A DNA stretch of 64,000 bases from Viridibacillus arenosi. Its GTDB lineage: Bacteria; Bacillota; Bacilli; Bacillales_A; Planococcaceae. How positions within the stretch are numbered: the stretch's first letter is position 1; the number at the start of each line of letters is the position of its first letter. Below are positions 33,766 through 43,001 of this stretch, in pieces. Where the stretch lies: NCBI RefSeq assembly GCF_001955655.1, contig NZ_MSPW01000014.1, forward strand, positions 1 through 64,000. Direction: 5' to 3'. A program made the translations under genes and the position numbers. Under the pieces are notes generated by a model, which ran no database searches, was not told the DNA's origin, and saw only the letters and a program-made list of their open reading frames with translations.

Positions 33766-34677
33766 ATGAAGAACGTAATGATTAACGGCAAAAACTATAA
33801 ATTGATTTCCCGCTACCAGGATGATAATGAACTACGAAACAGTTTTAATTTGCTAACTAAACAAACTTATAATTTCGATTTTGAAAAGTGGTATAAAAGT
33901 GGTTATTGGAAAGAGAATTGTATTTTGTATTCACTGTTAGACAACGATAAAATGGTTTCTCATATTACAGTCAGTGTCATTGATTTTATCGTCTTAGGGG
34001 AGAAAAAACGATTTGTTCAGTTGGGTACAGTAATGACAGATGAACAATACCGCAACCAAGGCCTAAGCCGAGTGCTAATGGATACGGTTATAGAGGAGTG
34101 GGAAAATAAATGTGATATGTTCTATCTTTTCGCTAATGACAGTGTTCTTGATTTTTATCCTAAGTTCGGATTTATATCTGTTGATGAATATCAAGCTTCA
34201 AAACAAATTTCAATAATTGAAAGTCCTTATTCTGTCCGAAAAATGGACATCGATAATGTTATCGATCTTAATCTGCTTTATGAAACAGCAAAGAATGCTG
34301 CAGCACAATTTGCACTTTCAATGGTGGATAACGCTGGGCTAGTCATGTTCTATTGTAACTATTTTGAATTGTTCAGTTTTAAGTATAATCTTTTCTATAT
34401 ACAAGACTTAAATGCAATTGCTGTAGCAGATTATGAAGAAGATACATTGATTCTATATGATATTTTGGCAACCAAGAAAATAGAAATTGAAAATGTACTA
34501 AATGCCTTGGCAACAGAACAGACAAAGAGAGCTATACTGAATTTTATGCCTATCAACAGTGAAAACTATGAAGTAAGTCTTTATAAAGAAGAGGATTCTA
34601 CACTTATGGTAATGGGGGATAAAGAAAAACTATTTAAAAATAACAAGTTGATGTTTCCAATGTTATCACATACATGA
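33766..34677 (+). CDS. GNAT acetyltransferase, Eis-like two-domain
   Basis: A 303-aa protein with an N-terminal GNAT domain (RFVQLGTVMTDEQYRNQGLSR acetyl-CoA loop near residues 84-104, then FYPKFGFISVDEYQ) and a second, less clear domain. The layout resembles Eis/SCP2-type N-acetyltransferases. A CAGGAGGA site precedes the ATG. Substrate unknown. Confidence 0.83.
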   Translation: MKNVMINGKNYKLISRYQDDNELRNSFNLLTKQTYNFDFEKWYKSGYWKENCILYSLLDNDKMVSHITVSVIDFIVLGEKKRFVQLGTVMTDEQYRNQGLSRVLMDTVIEEWENKCDMFYLFANDSVLDFYPKFGFISVDEYQASKQISIIESPYSVRKMDIDNVIDLNLLYETAKNAAAQFALSMVDNAGLVMFYCNYFELFSFKYNLFYIQDLNAIAVADYEEDTLILYDILATKKIEIENVLNALATEQTKRAILNFMPINSENYEVSLYKEEDSTLMVMGDKEKLFKNNKLMFPMLSHT

Positions 34678-34682
34678 AAAAA

Positions 34683-34746
34683 TGATTTGATCTACTCGGC
34701 CCTTGATTTAACGCATTCAGAAGATGATTTAACCTATTCGAACATA
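34683..34746 (+). repeat. Second array of the 21-bp repeat (three units)
   Basis: Units at 34683, 34704 and 34725 are exactly 21 nt apart and begin TGATTTgAtc or TGATTTAACg/c, as in the array at 20447-20551. Both arrays lie directly after a plus-strand gene and have the same orientation. Confidence 0.8.
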
Positions 34747-34790
34747 TAGCACAAAGTTTTAACCAATTAGCATTTTATGGGGGAATAAAA

Positions 34791-35354
34791 ATGGATTTTG
34801 CAAAAATATTAAAAGAGTTTCCAGTAATAGAAACTCAAAAAATTCGTTTAAGGAAATTAAGATTGGAAGATGCTCCTGCATTATTAAAATATTATTCAAA
34901 TGAAAATGTATATCGAAATCTTGATTGGAATGGACCAGAAACAATAGAAAGAAGTTATGAAGTTATCAAACTATGGAACAAAGGTTATGATGCAGGTTGG
35001 ATTATTCGTTTTGCAATTGCAGACAAAGTCACAGATGAAATTATAGGAACAATATTTTTAAGTGAATTTGAAGGGAAAAGGGCTGAAATTGGTTATGAAC
35101 TATCAGAGCAATATTGGCGTCGTGGAATAATGGCCGAAGCAGTACATGAGGTTTTATCAATAGGATTTGACCATTTAGGCTTAGTAAGAATTCAAGCCTT
35201 TGTTAGTGATGAAAATATAGCATCAAAGGTGTTATTAAAAAAATTCAACTTCAAAGAAGAAGGTTACTTAAGGAAGTTTGAATGCCATAGTGTTACTGGA
35301 GAATGTAAAAACATGTGGTTATATAGTTTGTTAAATACAGAGTTTCAGAACTGA
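34791..35354 (+). CDS. GNAT acetyltransferase, RimJ/RimL-like
   Basis: A 187-aa GNAT of the RimJ/RimL class: IETQKIRLRKLRLEDAPALLKYYS at the N-terminus, AEIGYELSEQYWRRGIMAEAV around the acetyl-CoA loop, and NIASKVLLKKFNFKEEGYLR at the C-terminus. It may acetylate protein N-termini or small amines. GGGGGAA precedes the ATG. Confidence 0.88.
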   Translation: MDFAKILKEFPVIETQKIRLRKLRLEDAPALLKYYSNENVYRNLDWNGPETIERSYEVIKLWNKGYDAGWIIRFAIADKVTDEIIGTIFLSEFEGKRAEIGYELSEQYWRRGIMAEAVHEVLSIGFDHLGLVRIQAFVSDENIASKVLLKKFNFKEEGYLRKFECHSVTGECKNMWLYSLLNTEFQN

Positions 35355-35439
35355 GAGGTGATTGTATATACATCTCAGCATATTTCGACTGAATTTGTTA
35401 CGCAAAGACTTCAATAAAAAATTAGGAGTAGTGATAATA

Positions 35440-36273
35440 ATGTTAGAAAAAATAACTGATAGAATCTATTATATGAAAAATAGTGATGAAACGGATAGAC
35501 CCGTGTTAGGACTTGTGATAGGTGACGACTTTTGTTTAATTGTTGATGCAGGAAATTCTCCCAAACATGCAAATGAATTTAAAATAGAAATAGATAAAAT
35601 GGGCCTGCCATCGGTGAAGTTTTTGGTGTTAACACATCATCACTGGGATCATACTTTTGGTTTAAAAGAATGGGATTTGATTTCAATTGCAAATATCAAA
35701 ACAAGTAATTATTTGAAAATGTATCAAGGTATTAAATATGATGAAAAATCATTAGAATTAGCAAAAGCTAAAGGTGTTTTTAATGATTTTTCAATAGAAT
35801 GTATTAAGGCAGAAATTACGGATAGAGAGAATTTTTCACCTAAAAATGTGAATCTATCTTTTGATGGTGAAATGAAAATTGACTTAGGTGGGGTTACATG
35901 TGAGATACGCCAAATTGTAAGTCCACATACTGATGATTCAACAATTTTATATATACCTGAAGAGAAGACTTTATTTTTAGGTGACTGTATTTATGGGCGA
36001 ACAATACAGGGAAGCAACCATTTTGATGCTAAACAACTATTTCCGATGATACAAATAATCGAAGAGTATGACGCTGACTACTATATATGTTCTCATGAGT
36101 CAGTTTGCAGTAGAGAAGAAATAGTATCCTATTGGGAGCAATTAAATATTAGTTTTGCTATTTCTGAAAAATGTTCAAGCTTAGAAGAGGGAGTAGTAGC
36201 ATACAAAAAGCAGTTTGATATAGAACCTTCAAATGATATGGTCTTTTTCATGAAAAGCTTCGGACTTAGATAA
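35440..36273 (+). CDS. Metallo-beta-lactamase-fold hydrolase
   Basis: A 277-aa MBL-fold protein with the zinc motif THHHWDHTFG (His66, His68, Asp70, His71) and a later GD in LFLGDCIYG plus SPHTDDS. It has no signal peptide, so glyoxalase II-like or other cytoplasmic hydrolysis is more likely than drug resistance. The ATG at 35440, with AGGAG 11 nt upstream, is chosen over a longer frame from 35362. Confidence 0.85.
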   Translation: MLEKITDRIYYMKNSDETDRPVLGLVIGDDFCLIVDAGNSPKHANEFKIEIDKMGLPSVKFLVLTHHHWDHTFGLKEWDLISIANIKTSNYLKMYQGIKYDEKSLELAKAKGVFNDFSIECIKAEITDRENFSPKNVNLSFDGEMKIDLGGVTCEIRQIVSPHTDDSTILYIPEEKTLFLGDCIYGRTIQGSNHFDAKQLFPMIQIIEEYDADYYICSHESVCSREEIVSYWEQLNISFAISEKCSSLEEGVVAYKKQFDIEPSNDMVFFMKSFGLR

Positions 36274-36517
36274 ATCCATGTTTTCATTTACCTTTTTCCA
36301 AAACGCTTTTTTACTAACGTTTATATAGATAATTTAATCATGTTTTAAAATTTTGAATCTCTCATTATATTTCTGTATTTGACATAGAAGGATTTTATTA
36401 GCAATAATTAACTGTGTATTTCAACTGATGAAACATTCAATTAACTCATTGAAAAACTGCAATTACTAGAATAGAATATTTCCGATTATTAAAATATAGA
36501 AAGGTAGTGTATTCTCA

Positions 36518-37081
36518 TTGGTTTTACATAATGAACTTGGTCTTATAGAAGCGATAAAAAAAGATAAATGGATGATGGAGATTTTACAAGCTGTAGAACA
36601 GTTGAATTTGCCAGACTGTTGGGTTTGTGCTGGCTTTGTTCGGAGTAAGGCTTGGGATCTACTGCATAACTATGGTGAAAGAACGCCATTAGCAGATATT
36701 GATGTCATTTACTTCAATGCTGAAGAGGTAGATGAACAAATAGAAAAAAGTCTCGAGCAGCAATTATTAAGTATGAAGCCTGACGAGCCTTGGTCGGTGA
36801 AAAATCAAGCAAGAATGCATGTGATAAATGGAGTTGCACCTTACATTTCTTCTAAAGATGGAATCGCTCACTTTTCAGAAATTCCAACTGCTATTGGTAT
36901 ACGCTTAAATAATTCTAAAGTTGAGTTATGTGCTCCATACGGAGTAGAGGATTTGTTATCTTGTGTAGTAAAACCAACTCCAGAATTCAAGAAAGGCATG
37001 CCTATGCATGATATTTATGTAAGAAGAATTGAGACAAAGAACTGGGATAAGATTTGGCCTAAATTGAAGTTGAAATTCTGA
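36518..37081 (+). CDS. Nucleotidyltransferase-family protein
   Basis: A 187-aa protein with an N-terminal NTase-like core (CWVCAGFVRSKAWDLLHNYG, then LADIDVIYFNAEE supplying the acidic pair) and a GVEDLLSCVVKPTPEF tail. It fits the YkoF/DUF925-style nucleotidyltransferase group. The TTG start follows AAAGGTAG. Substrate unknown. Confidence 0.75.
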   Translation: MVLHNELGLIEAIKKDKWMMEILQAVEQLNLPDCWVCAGFVRSKAWDLLHNYGERTPLADIDVIYFNAEEVDEQIEKSLEQQLLSMKPDEPWSVKNQARMHVINGVAPYISSKDGIAHFSEIPTAIGIRLNNSKVELCAPYGVEDLLSCVVKPTPEFKKGMPMHDIYVRRIETKNWDKIWPKLKLKF

Positions 37082-37216
37082 ATCCAACTACTTTATGAAG
37101 AATAAATATTTTATTAACGATTCCCATATTATACTGCTTCGAGCATAAGTAAAGAGTCTTCACACTATAGATGAAAATAAAATCAGATCAATAAAGAAGG
37201 TATAGGAGGTTCTAAA

Positions 37217-37663
37217 ATGAATAAAGAAGCACAAACATATTGGAACGAATATTGGGGAGAACAGAATAAGCCAACATCAGTAAGTACTTGGAAGTTCGGT
37301 GACACGGCTGATAGGCTAGCCGAACAAGTAGTTAGTGGAGAGAAAACAGCAACATGTTCTGGTCATGCTTTCTATGAGTTGAAAAATATGCCGTTACCTA
37401 TGATTAATGACTACGGGGTTATTTTGAATAGCGAAGAGCAACCTGTTGCAATTGTCAAAACAGTTGAAGTTTCATTAGTACCTATGAATGAGGTAACTGA
37501 AGAATTTGCAATTGCTGAAGGTGATGGTACATATGAGAAATGGAAAGATATACATGTAAATTTCTTCAGTTCAGAATTACAAAAATACGGTTTAACATTT
37601 ACAGAGGATATGCTTCTTGTATGTGAGAGATTTAAACTCATCGATATAAAAAATAGATTATGA
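37217..37663 (+). CDS. ASCH domain protein
   Basis: A 148-aa ASCH (PUA-like) protein: STWKFGDTADRLAEQVVSGEKTATCS, then the RNA/nucleotide-binding beta barrel with AIVKTVEVSLVPMNEV and AEGDGTYEKWKDIHVNFF. Relatives are amidohydrolases of modified nucleosides or RNA-binding modules. A TAGGAGG site precedes the ATG. Confidence 0.88.
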   Translation: MNKEAQTYWNEYWGEQNKPTSVSTWKFGDTADRLAEQVVSGEKTATCSGHAFYELKNMPLPMINDYGVILNSEEQPVAIVKTVEVSLVPMNEVTEEFAIAEGDGTYEKWKDIHVNFFSSELQKYGLTFTEDMLLVCERFKLIDIKNRL

Positions 37664-37798
37664 TGCTTCGATTTATTAGAATTTTAGATTTCGAATAAGA
37701 TGTTTGGAATAGAAATTATGGTGATTCATTATTACTTTCATAATTCTTTCTATCTTTCTAAAATAAAAATGGTTATTTTCAAAAAGGAGCACATTTAT

Positions 37799-38728
37799 AT
37801 GTCCACATTAACGATAGAAAAAGCAACAATGAATGATGCAAAGATTTTAACTGAAATTATGAAGAAAACTTTTGACAGAGAAGCGAAAAAGTGGTTGTCA
37901 GAAGAGGAAGCCTATGCAGATTATAATATTCAACCTCCAGGATATGCATCTATAGAAATGAACAAATATATGATTAAAGAGTTGAATTATTATAAGGTTA
38001 TTATAGATGAAATCATTGTTGGAGGTATTATTGTTACAGTATCGGGGAGATCTTTTGGGAGAATTGACCGTATATTCATAGACCCTATTTATCAAGGTAA
38101 AGGATTTGGTTCAAGAGCGATAAGTTTAGTGGAAAAAGAGTTTTATGATGTAAGGAAATGGGAATTTGAAACGTCTAGCCGGCAAATCAATAATCATTAC
38201 TTTTACAAAAAGAAGGGGTATGAAAAAACCTTCGAAACGAAAGATGAATACTATTATACAAAGCAAATAAAAATACCTGTTGAAGAAGAAAATATAGTTG
38301 AAAATAAAGAACTTTCAAGAATACAGTACGACAATTGTGATATGTCTAAAGCCGAATATTATCAAGTAAATTTAAAAGGCAGTTCATTTAGTAATAGTAA
38401 TTTGATGAATAGCTATATTAGCAATTGCAATCTTAGCCATTCAAAATTTCAAAATATAAATTTTAGAAATTCACTTATTGCGGATTTAAATCTTGCAAAC
38501 AGCGAAATCCTTTTGGCTTCTTTAGGAGGAGTTCATTTTAAAGACACAGATCTTGGAAAAGAAAATAATCCTATATTATTTGAGAGATGTGATTTGAAAG
38601 GAAGCAAATTGAGTCATTGCAATCTCAAAGATGTAGAAATACAGAATAGCGAAATCACAGGTATGAAAATAGATAACATCCTAGTCGAAGAACTGCTCGA
38701 AGCTTACTATCAAGTGATTAAAGGGTAA
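37799..38728 (+). CDS. GNAT acetyltransferase fused to pentapeptide repeats
   Basis: A 309-aa two-domain protein. Residues about 1-160 are a GNAT domain (IDPIYQGKGFGSRAISLVEKEF loop, then NHYFYKKKGYEKT). Residues about 180-295 are pentapeptide repeats with the A/C-N/D-L-x-x pattern (YDNCDMSKAEYYQVNLKGSS, SNCNLSHSKFQN, ERCDLKGSKLSHCNLKD). Pentapeptide repeats form a square beta-helix and in some proteins mimic DNA to protect gyrase. The join is in one frame without a stop. The ATG at 37799 with AAAGGAG is chosen over 37700. Confidence 0.85.
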   Translation: MSTLTIEKATMNDAKILTEIMKKTFDREAKKWLSEEEAYADYNIQPPGYASIEMNKYMIKELNYYKVIIDEIIVGGIIVTVSGRSFGRIDRIFIDPIYQGKGFGSRAISLVEKEFYDVRKWEFETSSRQINNHYFYKKKGYEKTFETKDEYYYTKQIKIPVEEENIVENKELSRIQYDNCDMSKAEYYQVNLKGSSFSNSNLMNSYISNCNLSHSKFQNINFRNSLIADLNLANSEILLASLGGVHFKDTDLGKENNPILFERCDLKGSKLSHCNLKDVEIQNSEITGMKIDNILVEELLEAYYQVIKG

Positions 38729-39029
38729 TTATCAAATGGTATTGATGAAATTAAAACGAACATTTTTTAACTAATTCACATATAATGCAAAATGTGTTTT
38801 TTATAGCTGATTAAAGTGTTTTGAATTTAATACCCTTTTGTATATACACTATGTTGTAAAAAAATGAAGTTAGGCAAATAAATACTAAATTTCCAGAAGA
38901 ATTTCTTTCGGTGTATGATAAACTTAATCTAACTAATGTAGAAAATTAGGCAAAATCACTCTAGAGTATGTGCCGTTTCATTAGACATTGTATTGAGTTA
39001 TTTGAATATATGTCTGAAAGGAATTGATC
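38729..39029. other. Intergenic stretch, no gene recognised
   Basis: AT-rich; no RBS-backed frame. A GAAAGGA site at its end serves the next gene. Confidence 0.4.
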
Positions 39030-39434
39030 ATGATGTTGTCACAAAAACTATTCGTAGCGACTTTAACTGCCTTGTTCACTTTTTTTATTCTTCCATTATT
39101 TTTTATTGAAGTAAATGCTAATGACTATTTCATCATTGGATTTGTTGTCAGTTCAGTAACAATTCCATTCATTTTCACATTTGGATTACTTTCCTCAATG
39201 TTTATTGAAAATTTTTGTTACAAATATCATCTAAAGAAAATCATAAGTTTTCTGCTTCACATCGTTAGTGGCGTAATATGTTTAATGATTTTCGCAGTCT
39301 ATAATTTCATTGCAGGTGGTTCACCTGAAGGATATATTCAAACGGGATTAATGATTGCATTGTTATGTGTAACAGTTTTCTTTTGTATTGATATTGTCAT
39401 GAAGAAAATATCAAAAAGAGCGGATTCACTATAA
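39030..39434 (+). CDS. Hypothetical four-helix membrane protein
   Basis: A 134-aa protein with four hydrophobic helices (about residues 5-25, 33-55, 70-90 and 100-120) and a basic tail. The ATG at 39030 has GAAAGGA 7 nt upstream; a TTG at 39024 is an alternative. No family recognised. Confidence 0.6.
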   Translation: MMLSQKLFVATLTALFTFFILPLFFIEVNANDYFIIGFVVSSVTIPFIFTFGLLSSMFIENFCYKYHLKKIISFLLHIVSGVICLMIFAVYNFIAGGSPEGYIQTGLMIALLCVTVFFCIDIVMKKISKRADSL

Positions 39435-39587
39435 TTATACTAAAATATTCTTATATACATAAAATAGTAAAATATGAAACTTTTTATTCTTAGATTCGTA
39501 CTATACTATTAATAGATAAATTTAACAAAATTTCCTTTAAGGATTAAAGTTAATATCTATTTAAAAGTTAAAAGGTGGGGTTTATTA

Positions 39588-40424
39588 ATGAAAAAATGGT
39601 TTTTGCCATTCGTCATGCTTCTAGTAGTGGGCGTACTTGGCGCATGTAATGCAAATGAAAAGGTCGGAGATTCAGATGTAACTGCGAAAGAACTTTATGA
39701 GAAAACTTTAAAACAGCAAGAATCTCTAAAAAGCTATTCTGCAAATGGTGATATCAAGCAAAGCATGGTATTTAAAGACGGTGAAGAAGAAATGTCGATT
39801 GATCTGGTTAGTGATATGAAAATGGATATCATTGCTGATCCACTAAGTTCATATTTTACTTCAACAACTAAGATGCAAGATGTTGGTGCGGAAGAAGCAA
39901 TGGATATTAAAATGGAAGGGTATATGACAGATAAAGGCTTCTATATGAAAGAATCAACAGTGAATCAATGGATGAAGATGCCAAAAGAGCAATATGATCT
40001 AGTTTTAGGTTCTTATAAAGAGCAATCTGATCCTTCAGAACAACTGAAAAAACTTAGTGAATTTGTAGAGGACTTTAAAGTTGATACGGAAGGTGACAAA
40101 TACGTGTTAACTTTAAAAGCTGAAGGTGAGAAATTTACAAAGTTCATTAAAACTGAAGTAGAAGCTCAACTTGAGCAAATGGCACAAGGTGCTGAAAAAC
40201 CAGCAATTGATGACATGAAATTTGATGATGTTGAGTATGTAATCTACATTAACAAAGATGACTACAATATCGAGCATATGAAAACAATTATGAATATGAC
40301 GATGAAAGTAGAAGGCAATGAAATGAAGATGAAAACAGACACTGACTTAAAACTGAGCAACTTCAATAGTGTTAAACCGATTACAGTACCAAAAGAAGTA
40401 ACTGAAAAAGCACAAGAAATGTAA
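39588..40424 (+). CDS. Lipoprotein, DUF6612-like
   Basis: A 278-aa lipoprotein: a signal peptide with lipobox LGAC (lipidated Cys20) and an acidic/lysine-rich beta-rich domain with many Met residues (DVTAKELYEKTLKQQESLKSY, then repeated M-K-M-D strands). It resembles LolA/LppX-fold lipoproteins of the DUF6612 type common in Bacillales, which are thought to bind lipids. An AGGTGGGG site precedes the ATG; a strong terminator follows. Confidence 0.8.
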   Translation: MKKWFLPFVMLLVVGVLGACNANEKVGDSDVTAKELYEKTLKQQESLKSYSANGDIKQSMVFKDGEEEMSIDLVSDMKMDIIADPLSSYFTSTTKMQDVGAEEAMDIKMEGYMTDKGFYMKESTVNQWMKMPKEQYDLVLGSYKEQSDPSEQLKKLSEFVEDFKVDTEGDKYVLTLKAEGEKFTKFIKTEVEAQLEQMAQGAEKPAIDDMKFDDVEYVIYINKDDYNIEHMKTIMNMTMKVEGNEMKMKTDTDLKLSNFNSVKPITVPKEVTEKAQEM

Positions 40425-40427
40425 TAG

Positions 40428-40465
40428 AAACCGGTTGTAGCTGAAAAGCTATGACCGGTTTTTTT
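40428..40465 (+). terminator. Terminator of the lipoprotein gene
   Basis: A stem of about 14 bp (AAACCGGT...GTAGCT with AGCTAT...ACCGGTTT) with a GAAA loop and a run of T. Confidence 0.9.
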
Positions 40466-40494
40466 GTCCATAGTGTCTCAATGTTAAGAATGAT

Positions 40495-40872
40495 TTAGAC
40501 AGTTCTGTTCAATTTGATTTCAAACTCAGGATCTGTGATATATTCCATATATTTAATATTTCCATCGAAATTCAAATAAGCTTCATAACGAGTTCGAAAA
40601 GCAGTTTTCGTAAAATACTCCAGTACTGTATCCTTAGCAACCCAGCAGCTTTCTGATGTTTCTTCTGAAATAGCTAACTCCCCACCAACTGGTTTGCACC
40701 TATAATCTAGCATTAATTTTGTAGGAACGTCAGTGATACCGTCGTACCATTTATGAGTGCTTGTATTTGAATAAACACCGATTAAGTTTGATACAGTAAT
40801 GTCAATTCCACTTTCTTCTTTTACTACTCTAATTAATGCATCCACAGCAACAATATGAGTTGGCATTTCCAT
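40495..40872 (-). pseudogene. Nudix hydrolase with internal deletion
   Basis: The N-terminus MEMPTHIVAV, typical of small Nudix enzymes, jumps directly to DALIRVVKEESGID, the end of the Nudix box. About 35-40 residues, including the box's leading Gly and first Glu, are missing. The REXXEE core is also altered to RVVKEE. The C-terminal part (SCWVAKDTVLEYF) looks normal. The frame is open (126 aa) with GGAGG upstream of ATG 40872, but hydrolase activity is unlikely. Confidence 0.7.
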
Positions 40873-41109
40873 TTTTTTCGCCTCCATATGTAATAAATAT
40901 AATACTTATAAATTCTACATTTTGAGTATATATGAACGTTTACATATGTGTAAAATTTTATAAAAAGTTATAAATTAGATAATATGATAAAATTATGTAT
41001 AAAGCTTAAGTAATACTTCTGTTATTCTCCTTTTATATTAGTAATATCATTTAGTGAAAAACAAGATTTTAGAACTTTTAGAGAAACTTGAAAAAGAGGT
41101 GAATATTCT

Positions 41110-41652
41110 ATGAAAAAAACGGCGGTTTTATTATATCCACAATTTAGCGAGTATGAATTGACGACTGCTTTATCCATTCTAATGCAAGGTGGAAAATCAA
41201 TTTCTGTAATTGCACTAACAAAGGAAGGAGTAAAAGGGGAGGCAGGTCTAACTTGTGTTGCTGATGAAACAATAGATCAAGTAAACTACCAAGAATTTGA
41301 TAGTCTATTACTTACTGGATGTATGGACATTGCAAGTGTTGTTGAAAATGAAAAATATATAGAGTTTGTTCAAAAGATTGCTAACCAAGCAAACTTTGTT
41401 ATTGCAAGTATTTCAAGTTCCCCGATGTTACTAGCAAAAGCAGGATTATTAAAAGGAAAAAAATACACAGTTGGATTGTTGGCAGAACATAGAGAACAAT
41501 GCGGATTATTTGATGATGCGAACTATGTAGAAGATCTAGTGGTTCAAGATGGAAATGTAATAACAGCTTGGGGTTCTGGATTTATTCAGTGGGGAGCACT
41601 ATTTGGTAAGGTGGTTAAAGTTGAATTTGAAGAGGCATGGTATAGAGATTAA
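41110..41652 (+). CDS. DJ-1/PfpI family protein without the usual Cys
   Basis: A 180-aa DJ-1/PfpI (ThiJ) fold: KTAVLLYPQFSEYELTTAL at the start and the LLTGCMD loop. The nucleophile elbow reads ASISSSPMLLAKAGLLKGK, where most members have A-x-C-x-x-P. The Cys is replaced by Ser, so peptidase, deglycase or hydratase chemistry is doubtful. GAGGTG precedes the ATG. Confidence 0.85.
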   Translation: MKKTAVLLYPQFSEYELTTALSILMQGGKSISVIALTKEGVKGEAGLTCVADETIDQVNYQEFDSLLLTGCMDIASVVENEKYIEFVQKIANQANFVIASISSSPMLLAKAGLLKGKKYTVGLLAEHREQCGLFDDANYVEDLVVQDGNVITAWGSGFIQWGALFGKVVKVEFEEAWYRD

Positions 41653-41709
41653 AATATTTTTTCAGAATATTAATTTCACATCCAATTCAAATACTATGGG
41701 GGCTAATTT

Positions 41710-42744
41710 ATGACAACAAAAATTCTTTTCGCTTCAAATAAATTAGGTGTTATTACGAATGAGCAATTACAACAAATGCTTAATCAACACAATTTAGGTA
41801 AACTTATTTCCTCTAAAAAAACTGATAATGGTGCAATGGGTCAGACAATGTTTGTTCATTCCTCTAAAGGTGAGTTTGTTTTAAAAGGGAATCCACTATT
41901 TCCTGGGCAATTTGAGGAGGAACATTTTTTTGTGAATAACATTTCGGGAATTAGTGATGTACCTGTTCCCACGCCGTATTTCATTGGTGCAACTAATTCG
42001 TATTTTAGTTGGAGTTATGCTATTATGCCACGACTAAAAGGTAAGCATTTGAACGATATAGAAGTAGCGGATAAGTTAATGAGTGAAGATAAAATACAGA
42101 TTGCAGAAAGTATGGCGAACACGCTATTGCAATTACATAGTTGGAAAGTAGATGTATGCGGAGAATTTAATCCTAACACGAAGAACTTAAGTGAATTTAA
42201 AGAGGGTTTTACAATTTGGCTTTTTAATAGAATTCGTTATTGGGTGGAGGATGCAAAAAAATATTCTAAAATAACACTAGGTGATGTGAACTGGGTAGAA
42301 AACGTCCTACAAGAATCTCTTGATGCTTTTGATCAATTTGATACACCAACATTTGTTATGGGTGATTTTAAGCCTGGTAATTTTTTGATTCTGTATGAAG
42401 GGCACGAGTGGAAAATAAGTGGAGTATTTGATTTTACCAATGCCTATTTTGGTGACCCTTTAGCTGATTTGATAAAAATGTTAACAATGTATATAGATCA
42501 TAACGAATTAGATGTGGCGAAGCATTTTTTTAAGATATATATGACTAGAACTGATGAAAAAGAGCAAATCATACAACGTTTAAAAGTACATATGCTTATG
42601 CAAAGAACATTAGATTGGGGCTGTGCAAAAGCTATCGGTGCAGTTACTTGGGATGAGGATATGTCATTTTCTGTTTGGGTAGAACATTATTTGAAAACGA
42701 TGGAGGAGCTTATTAGAGAGATTGAACAATGGGAGTTTATATAA
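41710..42744 (+). CDS. Aminoglycoside phosphotransferase (APH)-family kinase
   Basis: A 344-aa APH/choline-kinase fold: the Brenner motif VMGDFKPGNFLI (Asp present, the usual His replaced by Met) and the metal-binding GVFDFTNAYFGDPLADL. An N-terminal KGEFVLKGNP carries the ATP lysine. It may phosphorylate a sugar, amine or antibiotic; substrate unknown. A GGGGGC-type site precedes the ATG. Confidence 0.85.
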   Translation: MTTKILFASNKLGVITNEQLQQMLNQHNLGKLISSKKTDNGAMGQTMFVHSSKGEFVLKGNPLFPGQFEEEHFFVNNISGISDVPVPTPYFIGATNSYFSWSYAIMPRLKGKHLNDIEVADKLMSEDKIQIAESMANTLLQLHSWKVDVCGEFNPNTKNLSEFKEGFTIWLFNRIRYWVEDAKKYSKITLGDVNWVENVLQESLDAFDQFDTPTFVMGDFKPGNFLILYEGHEWKISGVFDFTNAYFGDPLADLIKMLTMYIDHNELDVAKHFFKIYMTRTDEKEQIIQRLKVHMLMQRTLDWGCAKAIGAVTWDEDMSFSVWVEHYLKTMEELIREIEQWEFI

Positions 42745-42807
42745 TCAGTATTACCAGTTACTTTTCATTGTTAGGAAGTATGATGAAAAAATTAAGAACG
42801 ACGCCAA

Positions 42808-42845
42808 ATAGCAGCAATAGTCCAATTAATAAAGTCTGCTGCTAT
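42808..42845 (+). repeat. 9-bp inverted repeat in the APH-ynfA spacer
   Basis: ATAGCAGCA (42808-42816) and its complement (42837-42845) are separated by 20 nt. The surrounding 250-bp spacer holds no gene. Confidence 0.45.
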
Positions 42846-43001
42846 GACAGCTTTTCTTGTTCAATTGCCGAAGGCTTTTTAGGAAAAGATCTTTAAGCTG
42901 TTCAGACGGCCCCTTTTTTTTCTACAACAAATGGGACAGGCAATTGAATAAGTATAAGTTATAATTTGTTTTATAGAATACTTTTTTAGGAAGTGGTCTA
43001 A

